From Verrucomicrobiaceae bacterium (GTDB lineage: Bacteria > Verrucomicrobiota > Verrucomicrobiia > Verrucomicrobiales > Verrucomicrobiaceae), in NCBI GenBank assembly GCA_027484445.1, contig JAIXSY010000007.1:109708-173707 (forward strand): DNA of 64,000 bases, written 5' to 3'. The translations under genes were made by a program, and so were the position numbers. Every line of letters starts with the position of its first letter. Positions within the stretch are counted from its first letter, which is position 1. The notes under the pieces were generated by a model. It had not been told where the DNA came from. It searched no databases and worked only from the letters and a program-made list of their open reading frames with translations. Below are positions 40,301 to 48,193 of this stretch, one piece after another.

Positions 40301-43260
40301 TTACACCGAGAGGCCCCATCAAGGTGGCTGCTGGACAACCCCAAAATCTGGAAGTTGTTCTTGTCCCTGGAGGCACTCCGCCTTTTACTTACACATGGCA
40401 AAAGGTGGCTAGACCTACAAATTTGACAGTTCGTACGATAACACGCTCGGAATTGAGTGATACCTACACCATTGCTGCTGCTGATTATTATAGCATTGGC
40501 ACATATCGAGTCACAGTCACCAACGTGACGGGAACTGTCGTAGCTAGCTCAAACGTTGTGGTGAGTGTTGATGCTCCGCCTGTTGTGCTCACCCAGCCAT
40601 CCAACATCGTGATTGAACAAGGGCGCAGTGGAAGACTATCCGTTGCCGCTGCGGGAGCCGCAAGGTTGTCATATCGTTGGTTTAAAGTTGATCGATCAGG
40701 CCCAACCCCTGTTGAGACTTTGATTTCAACAAGCACATCACCTGTTTTAAACATTCAAGGTACTCCTGGGAATGCAGGATCATATTTTGTGCGTGTCAGT
40801 AACAGTTTAACCACAACCGGAGGTGGGAGTTTCCCCGATGTCCAAAGTTCAGATGCACTTGTGGAAGTCGATAGTAGGCCAGTTGTGACAACGCAGCCTG
40901 TTGCACAGACTCGACAAGCTGGTGATGCTGGTGTCACGCTAAGCGTAGCAGTTGGTGGGTCAGCGATTGGAAGAACCTTCCAATGGTTTAAGGATGGGCG
41001 TCCTTATCTTGGGGCTGGTAGTAACACCGATACGATTAGCTTTGCTCCCACATTGGCATGGGCTGACCGAGGAAGCTATTTTGTCGAAATCAGAAACCGA
41101 GTGGGTATGGTCCGAAGCTCTGTAGCCGTTCTTCGCGTAGGCTCCAAGCCAGTGATTTTAGTGCCACCAGTCTCTACCGTCGGTGCGACTGGCGGCAGCG
41201 TGAGATTTAACCTTGTAGCTGGAGGAGATTTGCCACTGCGTTATCGCTGGTTCAAGAGGGGCACCCCTGACGTTGCTATGACGCCAACGCAGACAAGTCC
41301 AATTTTAACACTCAATCGATTGGCTGCATCCAATGCAGGTGATTACTATTGCGAAATAACGAATGGTCATCCTGCAGGCTCAACAATCACTTTGAATGTG
41401 GCACTTAGCGTGGAAGATCCCCCCAGAGTCACCGGAATAACTTCCAACTTTGCTTCCAACAATCACAGGGCCGCAGTGGGAAGCTCTGTCACGATTACCC
41501 CTGCACTAACAGGAACTCCCCCTTTTGCGTTCCAATGGCTGAAAGCTGGACGGCCAGTGACTTCAGGCACTGTGAACCCTACAACAGGTGCTTTGACGTT
41601 CGCATCCAGCATCCTGGAAGACTCTGGTGCTTACTCTGTGACAGTGACGAACAATACAAGGGACGTGAATGGCAGACTTCTTTCCGCAAGGAGTTCTAGC
41701 CTCTCACTTTCCATTTTAACGCCGCCTTCCATCATTCGTGTTCCACGTGATCAGTCAGTCACAGAGGGTCAGCCTGTTACTCTATCTCTGGATGCCCTCG
41801 GCAGTCCTACGCTACAATATCAATGGTCAAGGGTTGTCGAAGTTTCTGGTACAGACCAATTGGTGCCACTGCCCAATCAAAGGGCTAGAACACTTACCTT
41901 AGCCAGGCCTACACCTCTCGACTCGGGACGCTATCGTTGTGAAGTCAGAAACAGTGTTGGGACTGTTCTGAGCACGATTGCGACGCTTTCCATTACTCCA
42001 ATACCTCCGCCTGCGATAACTTCATTTGCTCCGACAAGAGGAACTGTGAATGAATTAATTTTGCTGAGTGGAAACAATCTAAGTTTCGTGATTTCAGCAA
42101 AAGTGGGGGGCAGGCCCGCGAGTGTTACTCTACTGAATAACTCCCAATTGTATGTCAAAGTGCCTGCGGGTCTAACGAATGACACTGCTTACAGCATTGA
42201 AGTGACTTCCAGCGGTCAAGGTGGCAGCGCTAGCACATTGCCTGATTATCGATATTTCGCCAAGCCCGCTAATGATAATCTTATTGATGCAGCCATCCTG
42301 ACCGGTAGTAATTTTGGTTATGAAGGGGATACGACTAATTTCACAGAAAATGACCTCGAAGATGGAGCCAACGCAGGATTCTTGGCCACATCATGGCACC
42401 GCTGGACAGCGCCTCTTTCCAACCGTTATACGCTAAGCACCCGACAGGCCTTTGATATTGCTATTGCAAGATACACTGGCATCCCAGGTGTAGGCGCAAT
42501 CACCAGGATCGGAAACGTGGTTGATACACGTTTACCGACGACCAATGAACAAATGGTTTTCAATGCCACCGCTGGTCAAAATTTTGTTTTCTGGGTTGGA
42601 GGTTGGAATTCAAACAACCAGTTTGCTCACCAAGGCAAATACGCGCTGATCATGAGTGCATCGACCGCTGTACCAACTTATGATTTCAATGCTGAATTGA
42701 ACCGCCTGACTGACTGGGTTGGGCAATTCAGTGGTAGTTCTGAGCCAAAGTCCATTGAGGCTCCACAAAACGAAGACGGCTCCATTCGTCTAGGGGGACA
42801 TGGTGGATCGATTGAAATTCCAATGCTCATTTGGAATGAAAAATTCGTCGCGCCTTCTCATGCGAAGAAAACCATTGCTTCTGTCAAAATGAAACTTGAG
42901 CTCCCAGAAGGGGGAACTGAAGACCGCTTTGGCTGGATAGCTGTTGATTCAGACAAAGCTCCAATAGCAGCACTCTGGGTTGATGGTAAGGATCAAAGTC
43001 TTCATTACACTTCTGCGGATGGTTCGACAAAAGATCTGAATCAGAAAATGATACCCGGCAGTCTGTATGCCATCGAATTGGTTCATGATGCAGCCATGAA
43101 TCGCATGTACATCATTTTTGATGGTGTTGTTCTACACACAGATACCACGCTGAAAGTAACATCTTCATTCAGCACGATTTCAGGAAGTTTTGTGCCATCT
43201 ACAAATGGATCACTTCATGGTTCGATGGTCTTTAGTGACCTGGACGTGAAGTTCGAATAA
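37333..43260 (+). CDS. Giant secreted metzincin protease with propeller, PPC and Ig domains
   Basis: A 1975-residue secreted protein. The N-terminus (MKLKKDYFVVGLSGLAAALFLGVFF) is a signal or signal-anchor helix. Residues 250-450 hold a zinc metalloprotease of the metzincin type with HEVGHTLGLSHD (H379, E380, H383, H389) and a Met-turn PIMG (M412). Residues 455-755 are seven or so sialidase/YCF48-like Asp-box blades (SSDAGVTWI, STDAGVTWT). Residues 760-890 are a pre-peptidase C-terminal domain (DWFRFSHSTG...LPTGTYYLVVRGG). Residues 895-1560 are six or seven Ig-like domains, followed by a TIG/IPT-like domain, another PPC-like domain and a C-terminal LamG-like sandwich. It probably degrades extracellular protein or glycoprotein. 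AT-richer than most of the window. Confidence 0.88.
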   Translation: MKLKKDYFVVGLSGLAAALFLGVFFQAPSSQIDKKKDKTPPLSVAPVDNVQSTESLPKSEQANLAAGLKAEKQVATYPLSFRLLTTKVPQKDEGISAPGSVLEKTKKIKSLSRQYIELSSLPDLKTFQKGMRLGIPTSNGSSYNAVVNLVKKGRAGSIRVGGSLENSAGGFALSQGPDGFRGMVRVPEKGRTYKIEPTSDGKLIIAEYKMGDLECLGMPRLQISAGGTSNPSAAPLAATTIPAYDTKPAATAVIYIDFDGELVTDSVWNNGNEIDAAPAIYAGRPLTNTHIQGVIDSVSQDFANFNVSITTVEARYLAAPVGQRMRCIVTPTDPITLGVAGGVAFLNSWNEAGSDFDEDVPCWCFGMYEPVNMAQVISHEVGHTLGLSHDGRGTNPYYAGHGNTTSSWAPIMGVSYDRRLTQWSIGDYNGSTNTEDDIAIIASELNRVGFESDDVPNGSANWTSLASSSDGLKLAAVARDGNIYLSTNRGSTWTSAEKSRNWSAIASSSDGNSLYATERQGKIYKSTDAGVTWTAVEEIRNWSHITCSSDGSKVFVAVQGGNLFTSSDAGVTWIEITSTSWPTTLSTRDWSGLASSSDGVKLVATINGGRIYTSDDSGATWTARETTRAWSAVASSADGVNLVATVRNTNDTYVSTNSGVNWTLREVPNAIDLRSVACSSNGTIIYVGDNGGSISKSVNGGTAWVEQETDRFWSIIRSSGNGTNVIAAVTNGILLTTGDGGATWTPSIMSNTTAGSVINGNFVANGSLHSVNDQDWFRFSHSTGASNQNGSFSFTVGPVGNNSNLDLNLSVFNSSGVLVAANPLNGLITNSAPVDNRSATVSGNLPTGTYYLVVRGGSEPFNIAGGAITAGFSSYGAQGNYRVSGFFTPVPAIPQILVQPQSVAATDGTTVTLSVNAIGSGGITYQWLRNGSIMPSERGQTLRLTNVGALGNEKTGEYRVIVANATNPALFVESDPAVVTVNYRPRISGVTPRGPIKVAAGQPQNLEVVLVPGGTPPFTYTWQKVARPTNLTVRTITRSELSDTYTIAAADYYSIGTYRVTVTNVTGTVVASSNVVVSVDAPPVVLTQPSNIVIEQGRSGRLSVAAAGAARLSYRWFKVDRSGPTPVETLISTSTSPVLNIQGTPGNAGSYFVRVSNSLTTTGGGSFPDVQSSDALVEVDSRPVVTTQPVAQTRQAGDAGVTLSVAVGGSAIGRTFQWFKDGRPYLGAGSNTDTISFAPTLAWADRGSYFVEIRNRVGMVRSSVAVLRVGSKPVILVPPVSTVGATGGSVRFNLVAGGDLPLRYRWFKRGTPDVAMTPTQTSPILTLNRLAASNAGDYYCEITNGHPAGSTITLNVALSVEDPPRVTGITSNFASNNHRAAVGSSVTITPALTGTPPFAFQWLKAGRPVTSGTVNPTTGALTFASSILEDSGAYSVTVTNNTRDVNGRLLSARSSSLSLSILTPPSIIRVPRDQSVTEGQPVTLSLDALGSPTLQYQWSRVVEVSGTDQLVPLPNQRARTLTLARPTPLDSGRYRCEVRNSVGTVLSTIATLSITPIPPPAITSFAPTRGTVNELILLSGNNLSFVISAKVGGRPASVTLLNNSQLYVKVPAGLTNDTAYSIEVTSSGQGGSASTLPDYRYFAKPANDNLIDAAILTGSNFGYEGDTTNFTENDLEDGANAGFLATSWHRWTAPLSNRYTLSTRQAFDIAIARYTGIPGVGAITRIGNVVDTRLPTTNEQMVFNATAGQNFVFWVGGWNSNNQFAHQGKYALIMSASTAVPTYDFNAELNRLTDWVGQFSGSSEPKSIEAPQNEDGSIRLGGHGGSIEIPMLIWNEKFVAPSHAKKTIASVKMKLELPEGGTEDRFGWIAVDSDKAPIAALWVDGKDQSLHYTSADGSTKDLNQKMIPGSLYAIELVHDAAMNRMYIIFDGVVLHTDTTLKVTSSFSTISGSFVPSTNGSLHGSMVFSDLDVKFE

Positions 43261-43281
43261 CAAGATCAACCTAAATCACAA

Positions 43282-43314
43282 CCCCGCTGGGATGAATGCC
43301 AGCGGGGTTTTTTT
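43282..43314 (+). terminator. Rho-independent terminator of the metzincin gene
   Basis: CCCCGCTGG (43282-43290) and CCAGCGGGG (43299-43307) form a 9-bp perfect stem with an 8-base loop followed by seven Ts, 21 bases after the stop codon. Confidence 0.95.
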
Positions 43315-43339
43315 ATCTCTTTTGATTGGGATATCAGAT

Positions 43340-43525
43340 TCACGCTCCTAGGCCAACGGCGTTGCCATAGACATGAGCGTCGATCTCATCGAAGTAGATC
43401 CGCATGGGACGACAGCAGATTTCGCAGTCGTAATCAACATCGCAGGGGACTTCGGTGAAGTGGGGGCAAGGAACTTCAAACTCCTGAAAGCAGGCGGGAC
43501 AGATGACGCTTGTGAATTCAGTCAC
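43340..43525 (-). CDS. CPXCG-type cysteine-rich protein
   Basis: A 61-residue protein starting with GTG. Seven or so cysteines lie in ICPACFQEFEVPCPHFTEVPC and YDCEICCRPM, the pattern of the Cys_rich_CPXCG family (here CPAC in place of the eponymous CPXCG), a predicted zinc- or metal-binding mini-domain of unknown function. The start overlaps the stop of the upstream kinase gene by 4 bases (GTGA), so translation is coupled. The protein could be a regulator or metallochaperone linked to the kinase, which is inference only. Confidence 0.88.
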   Translation of the reverse strand: MTEFTSVICPACFQEFEVPCPHFTEVPCDVDYDCEICCRPMRIYFDEIDAHVYGNAVGLGA

Positions 43526-44913
43526 AGGGGGGGATGAGCAAGTTTGTTTCTCCTTCTTTGGAGTGAATGTCGAACAACTCGAACCAGATCCTCACTGTCA
43601 TATGGCTTGGGCAGAACATCGCTGAAGCCGTGTGCGCTCGGTTGCATCATAGCGGGGTCAGATCGGTTTCCACTTGAAACAATGGCATCCACATTGGGAT
43701 CCAACTGACGCAAAAGTTGCATGGTTCGTGTGCCTCCCATTCCTAGAGGAATGGTTAAATCTACCAGAACGACATCGAAGGGGCGGTGGCTGAGCATGGC
43801 TTCGCTGTAAAGACGCACGGTATCCGTGCCGTCTGAGGTCTCGATGATTTCGTAGCCTTCTTTCTTGAGTGTTCTGACGATCAGATTTCTCAGAAGCACG
43901 TCATCTTCGAGAACGAGAACACGCCCGACCGTAGTTTTTGGGCCGCTACTTGGGGTGGGTGTCTGCAATGAAGAAATCGCTGAAACCACTTTAGCTGGAA
44001 CTTGAGCTGATTGGGACTGAGTGGGTTGTTGCGTCAGTTCTTGAAGCTCTGCTTTCAACGCGTCAGCGCTGGCATAGCGGTCGTTTCGATCTGGCTTGAG
44101 AGCGCGAGTGATGATGGCATCAAATCTAAGATCACATTGAATCAATGCAGAAGGTGGATGCCATGAACCTCTCGGGAGCTGGCCTGTGAGCATCTGGTAA
44201 AACATCACACCCATCGCGTAGATGTCAGCACGATGATCAATGGATGCCTTTGAATCATACTGCTCAGGGGCTGCATAATCAGGTGTGCCCATCGCCATGT
44301 TGGTCTGTGTCAGAAGGGTAGTCTGTGCATCGAATCTTTTGGCTAGACCGAAGTCGGCGACTTTAATGCGTCCATCGTTAGCCAGTAGGATATTGGCGGG
44401 TTTGATATCGCGATGAACAATTCCTTTTGAGTGGGCGTAGCTTAGCGCATCACAGACTTTGATCATGATCTGTGTTGCGTGTGCAGGGGATAATGTCCCT
44501 GCACATAGGCTTTGATGAAGATCAATGCCTTGGATGTATTCCATTACATAATACAAGTAGTCTCCAACCACACCAAAATCAAAGACACTGACGATGTTGG
44601 GATGATTCATCTGAGCCAAGGCCTGTGCTTCGCGTCGAAAACGATGCGCGTAGGCGTAATCAACGCCATGTTGTCGGTGCAAAATCTTGATGGCAACTGC
44701 TCTGTCGAGTTGGGTTTGATTTCCACGATACACAGCGCCCATCCCTCCTTGTCCGATCAAAAGATCGAAGGCATAGATGCCACCAGGCATCATGTGGGTT
44801 AATTCTTGGGGGGTTGGGTATGCTACAGGAGCCCATCCTGCCACACCTTCCGATACCGAAGGCTCACGCGGAGGCGGCGTGGTTTTTCGGCCGAAGGAAA
44901 AGAGGCGTTTCAT
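43522..44913 (-). CDS. Ser/Thr protein kinase fused to a response-regulator receiver domain
   Basis: A 463-residue cytoplasmic protein. Residues 48-295 are a Hanks-type kinase: glycine loop GQGGMGAV (54-61), Lys76 in AIKI, HRD 167-169 within GIVHRDIKPANIL, DFG 187-189, and APE at 215-217 (TPDYAAPEQ). After a Gln/Pro/Ser linker (296-328), residues 330-455 are a receiver domain with D337/D338, phospho-acceptor D385 in VVLVDL, S413/S414 and K436 in LPKPYD. All catalytic and phosphorylation residues are present, so both halves should be active. The C-terminal REC with no DNA-binding domain suggests phosphorelay input to, or control of, the kinase. It overlaps the CPXCG gene by 4 bases. Confidence 0.92.
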   Translation of the reverse strand: MKRLFSFGRKTTPPPREPSVSEGVAGWAPVAYPTPQELTHMMPGGIYAFDLLIGQGGMGAVYRGNQTQLDRAVAIKILHRQHGVDYAYAHRFRREAQALAQMNHPNIVSVFDFGVVGDYLYYVMEYIQGIDLHQSLCAGTLSPAHATQIMIKVCDALSYAHSKGIVHRDIKPANILLANDGRIKVADFGLAKRFDAQTTLLTQTNMAMGTPDYAAPEQYDSKASIDHRADIYAMGVMFYQMLTGQLPRGSWHPPSALIQCDLRFDAIITRALKPDRNDRYASADALKAELQELTQQPTQSQSAQVPAKVVSAISSLQTPTPSSGPKTTVGRVLVLEDDVLLRNLIVRTLKKEGYEIIETSDGTDTVRLYSEAMLSHRPFDVVLVDLTIPLGMGGTRTMQLLRQLDPNVDAIVSSGNRSDPAMMQPSAHGFSDVLPKPYDSEDLVRVVRHSLQRRRNKLAHPPL

Positions 44914-44998
44914 GGTTTCGAATAGGCAAGCGTAACTCTGGAAAATCGGGCAGAGGTTAGTTCATTCACGGCTTCACAACCGAGGCACTCAATTTTTA

Positions 44999-46588
44999 TC
45001 ACGCCACAGCTTTGGCGTTTTGCGTCATCGGAAGGAAGCTTTCGTTGGCGGCGGGATTGGGTTTTGCTTTTGAGAAAAAAGTCTTCAATTCCGCTATCAA
45101 CCAGAGACGCAAACCCCACCGCAGAAACATGAATGCGCTCAAATTTGGGCTGTAGCTCTGCCCCAACGTGAGATCCTTGCCGGTGTTCCAAGCACCATAA
45201 GTGCCTTTAGCCCATCTTTTGTCAGCCATGGCTGCTAATCGACGATTGTAGAATGCCATGAATTTGGCGAAGAGGGTGCCAGCCGGACCATCATAGGGCA
45301 ATCTCGTCCATTCATATTTAGGGTCGGTGTAAACCAGTCGAACAGGGCCTATGAAGTAGGTGCCCAAGTCCATGATGAAAGAGATGCGCATCAGTTCAGC
45401 ATCACCCATGTAGCGGTATTTGTTTTTATACAGGCTCTCAAACCACAGGCGGTAACTTCGCTGATATGCGCCCTTCAAATACTCCAGGTCTTCTGTGACG
45501 TCGTCTCCTTGGGTGTGTTTCAAAATCACTTGGGTAACTGCGTAAACTGTGTGTCCGCAATAATCGAGACCTTGGCTATAGAGTGGGTCAATAAAGCCCG
45601 CTGCGTCCCCTACCATAGCCCATCGGTTGCCCGCCATCTGCGTGGTGTGGTAAGGCAGCCCTTTGTAGTAAAAGGTGTCATCCTCTATGGCTTCTGCGTC
45701 TGCAAACATCAACCTGCCAATGGGGTGATTGAGTAGGTGAGCGTGCAGGCGTGCAGTGAGATTGGGGCCTTCTGGCAGCTCAAAAATGGACCGATCCCAA
45801 ACCACTCCCACGCTGTAGTCTCCGTTCGATAAGGGGATGAGCCAGACCCACCATCCACGTCCCATCAGATGATTGGTGGCGCTGCTTCTTGATCCATTCA
45901 CTCGGTCCATCAAGCTGGGGTGCAAGCTTCGACTTTTGTAGCTGTCCAGGGGATTCACGTTCCGATAACGGCACCAGACCGATGAGGTTGGATGCTCATC
46001 ACCAAGCGGACGATGAACTCCAAGCTTTTTAGCCAGTAGAGCTGCGCGGCCTGAGGCATCGATCACCCATGTTGCGCTATGCTGGCGCGTTTCACCGCTC
46101 GCTGTGGTGAAACTGATTTGGTGATGTGCTGCGTCTTCCGCCAACTGGATTTCACGAACGGTTGCTGGGCGAACCAATTCGACACCTGCCTCAGTGGCGA
46201 GATCTAACACATGCTGATCCAGTAGTGAACGATCGAGCTGAAATGTCGGGAGGCGGCTCTGAAATTTGGGGCCCAGTTCGGTGCAGTCTTCGACTCGATC
46301 TTCAGCCTTTTTGCAGAACCACATGCGCAGGCCATGTTTTTGATAATGATGCGCGCTGAGGTAAGGATTCAAATGAAGAACTCGTGTCAAAAAGCACCCA
46401 CCAACCTCAGACGTGCTTTCGCCGACTTTTCGATTGAAGGCAGAGGTTCGTTCAACGACGAGAATATTTAAGTTAGGGTTCTCGCGCTTCAGCAGCAGAG
46501 CCGAGGAGGCACCGCTGAATGCACCACCCAGGATGATCACGTCATAATCTGCTTTGGCAGGGTGTGGGAGAGAGGCGGATGCGTGCAT
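44999..46588 (-). CDS. FAD-dependent oxidoreductase of the tryptophan-halogenase superfamily
   Basis: A 529-residue flavoprotein. The Rossmann FAD motif is IILGGAFSGASSALLL (18-34) and the second FAD motif is MVGDAAGFIDPLYSQGLD (325-342). Residues 246-252 read WWVWLIP, containing the WxWxIP fingerprint of flavin-dependent halogenases (W247, W249, I251), and KVGESTSE follows the ADP-binding fold. This points to the halogenase/geranylgeranyl-reductase-like group; the Lys that guides hypochlorous acid in true halogenases was not located by eye, so halogenation is unproven. The last 90 residues contain two hydrophobic segments and may associate with the membrane. It is divergent from the LpxL-like acyltransferase by 51 bases. 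Confidence 0.82.
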   Translation of the reverse strand: MHASASLPHPAKADYDVIILGGAFSGASSALLLKRENPNLNILVVERTSAFNRKVGESTSEVGGCFLTRVLHLNPYLSAHHYQKHGLRMWFCKKAEDRVEDCTELGPKFQSRLPTFQLDRSLLDQHVLDLATEAGVELVRPATVREIQLAEDAAHHQISFTTASGETRQHSATWVIDASGRAALLAKKLGVHRPLGDEHPTSSVWCRYRNVNPLDSYKSRSLHPSLMDRVNGSRSSATNHLMGRGWWVWLIPLSNGDYSVGVVWDRSIFELPEGPNLTARLHAHLLNHPIGRLMFADAEAIEDDTFYYKGLPYHTTQMAGNRWAMVGDAAGFIDPLYSQGLDYCGHTVYAVTQVILKHTQGDDVTEDLEYLKGAYQRSYRLWFESLYKNKYRYMGDAELMRISFIMDLGTYFIGPVRLVYTDPKYEWTRLPYDGPAGTLFAKFMAFYNRRLAAMADKRWAKGTYGAWNTGKDLTLGQSYSPNLSAFMFLRWGLRLWLIAELKTFFSKAKPNPAANESFLPMTQNAKAVA

Positions 46589-46638
46589 GTTTTACTCGAC
46601 GAAAAGCTAGACAAATCCTACGGGCAGGAGCTGTGTGA

Positions 46639-47586
46639 ATGACGCCTGAAATAACCGCCATTAACCCAACCTCGCAAGTTCCGCCTCGGCGGAACACTGG
46701 CTTGCATGGCGCTTTTTGGACGCAGTGCTTGCTCTTGGTCCTGCGGGTGATTCCTTGCCGCTTGGCCTTGTGGCTGGTTTGGCCGGTTACCTTTGTCATT
46801 TACCTTCTGGCCAAGGCACAACGAGGTGCTGTTTGGTCCAATCTGAGGGCGCTTCGACCCGATTTCGGGCCGATTCGCTGCTGGTGGGCAGCAGCATTGG
46901 TTTTTGTCAATTTCGCGCTCACCTACTTGGATCGTCTGTGGGTGCTTCATTTTGGCAAAGAGGTCGAATGGGACATCCCTCATCTGGATCGTTTCGAGCA
47001 GTTGCGTGCACGTGCAGGCGGAGTTTTGATCTTCACAATCCATAGCGGCAACTATGACATCGGGGCGACTCTCTTTGCCCAAAAGTTTGGGCGCCGTTTG
47101 CACACCGTGCGTGCGCCAGAGCAAACCGAGCAGCTCCAAAAACTACGCGAGGAAGAACTGCGCAAGACAGAGCAATCTCATCCCATGCTGCGCGTGCATT
47201 ACAACTTTGGTGACAATCATCTCGGACTCGAGTTGTGTCGTGTGTTGATGGAAGGAGAAGCTGTCGCAGTTCAGGGGGATCGAGTTCTTTCTGCGGTGTC
47301 TCCCATCGAGATGATGCATGAAGGTTGCCTTTATCAGATTCCCAAAGGGCCGCTAGTCTTGGCAGAAATTTCGCGTGCTCCTTGCCAGCCTATTTTCCTC
47401 GAGCGCATCGGGCCTCTGCGCTACCGCATTCATGTTGGAGAGTGCTTTGCTGAGGGAACCACTAGGTTAAGAGCCGAAGACATCGGGCGCAGATGGCTTC
47501 CGATTTTGCATCGTCACCTCCAGCATCATTGGGATCAGTGGTATGTGTTTGAACCCCTCGTGAAGCGACCTCATTCATCAGCTTGA
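46639..47586 (+). CDS. Lysophospholipid/lipid A-type acyltransferase (LpxL-HtrB family)
   Basis: A 315-residue protein. Two N-terminal hydrophobic helices (residues 28-58) anchor it. The catalytic HX4D motif is present as IHSGNYD (H135, D140), followed by GRRLHTVRAP and later GEAVAVQGDRV, and KGPLVLAEISRAPCQPIF matches the acyl-acceptor region of lauroyl/myristoyl transferases and similar COG4261 acyltransferases. The typical substrate is an acyl-ACP transferred to lipid A or a related glycolipid or lipid precursor. Here no lipid A gene is near; instead, a halogenase-like flavoprotein is divergent and a DUF2062 gene is convergent. The related COG4261 proteins in aryl-polyene loci are therefore an alternative. 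Confidence 0.85.
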   Translation: MTPEITAINPTSQVPPRRNTGLHGAFWTQCLLLVLRVIPCRLALWLVWPVTFVIYLLAKAQRGAVWSNLRALRPDFGPIRCWWAAALVFVNFALTYLDRLWVLHFGKEVEWDIPHLDRFEQLRARAGGVLIFTIHSGNYDIGATLFAQKFGRRLHTVRAPEQTEQLQKLREEELRKTEQSHPMLRVHYNFGDNHLGLELCRVLMEGEAVAVQGDRVLSAVSPIEMMHEGCLYQIPKGPLVLAEISRAPCQPIFLERIGPLRYRIHVGECFAEGTTRLRAEDIGRRWLPILHRHLQHHWDQWYVFEPLVKRPHSSA

Positions 47587-47588
47587 GA

Positions 47589-48173
47589 TCAGCCTGCATT
47601 CTGATCTGGAAAAGGCAGGTCGGGCTCGTGACGGTTGCGATTCCAGCGCTCCAGCCATCCCCAACCGAGGTAGGTCAAAATGTAGGCGGTCGGTGCTAGC
47701 ACCGCGCCGAGAATCACACCCCCGAAAAGCATGACAGGTGCGTGCTCACGCAGCGCGAGCCACATGCCCGCTACATCTTGGGGAAGATGATCAGGAAAAG
47801 GAGTGGTCGGCACCTTTGTCAGCATACCGAGCACCCATTTCCCTAGCTTGTATTCTAGGGGGACCAGAGCTGCGAGGGTAAAGGGATTGCTAAGCCAGCA
47901 CATGACCAGCGCGATCGGGATGTTGACCCGGAAAATAGCTGCCAGCACGGTGGCGGATGGCATCTGGATCGGCAGCAACTGAAGGGTAATGAATGTACCA
48001 ATCGCCATGCCCCCAGAGAAGGTGTGCTGTGTCGGTTTCCACACGCGCTTGTTCAAAAAATGAAGTGCGAACCAGCGCATGATTCCGCTTTGCTTGAGCT
48101 TTCGTGGATGCTTCAAAAAGCGGATGGTTTTGAAGACCGTCCGTCGAAAATAACCCTGGGCAAATTCAAACAT
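47589..48173 (-). CDS. DUF2062 membrane protein
   Basis: A 194-residue protein with about three membrane helices. The landmark FSGGMAIGTFITLQLLPIQMPSATVLAAIFRVNIPIALVMCWLSNPFT is a strong DUF2062 match, with hydrophobic segments at 55-75, 80-105 and 145-170. DUF2062 proteins often accompany glycosyltransferases in cell-envelope loci and no enzymatic function is known. It is convergent with the acyltransferase (2-base gap) and 20 bases after uppP on the same strand. Confidence 0.9.
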   Translation of the reverse strand: MFEFAQGYFRRTVFKTIRFLKHPRKLKQSGIMRWFALHFLNKRVWKPTQHTFSGGMAIGTFITLQLLPIQMPSATVLAAIFRVNIPIALVMCWLSNPFTLAALVPLEYKLGKWVLGMLTKVPTTPFPDHLPQDVAGMWLALREHAPVMLFGGVILGAVLAPTAYILTYLGWGWLERWNRNRHEPDLPFPDQNAG

Positions 48174-48193
48174 AGGTTGTCCAGAAGTTCAAT

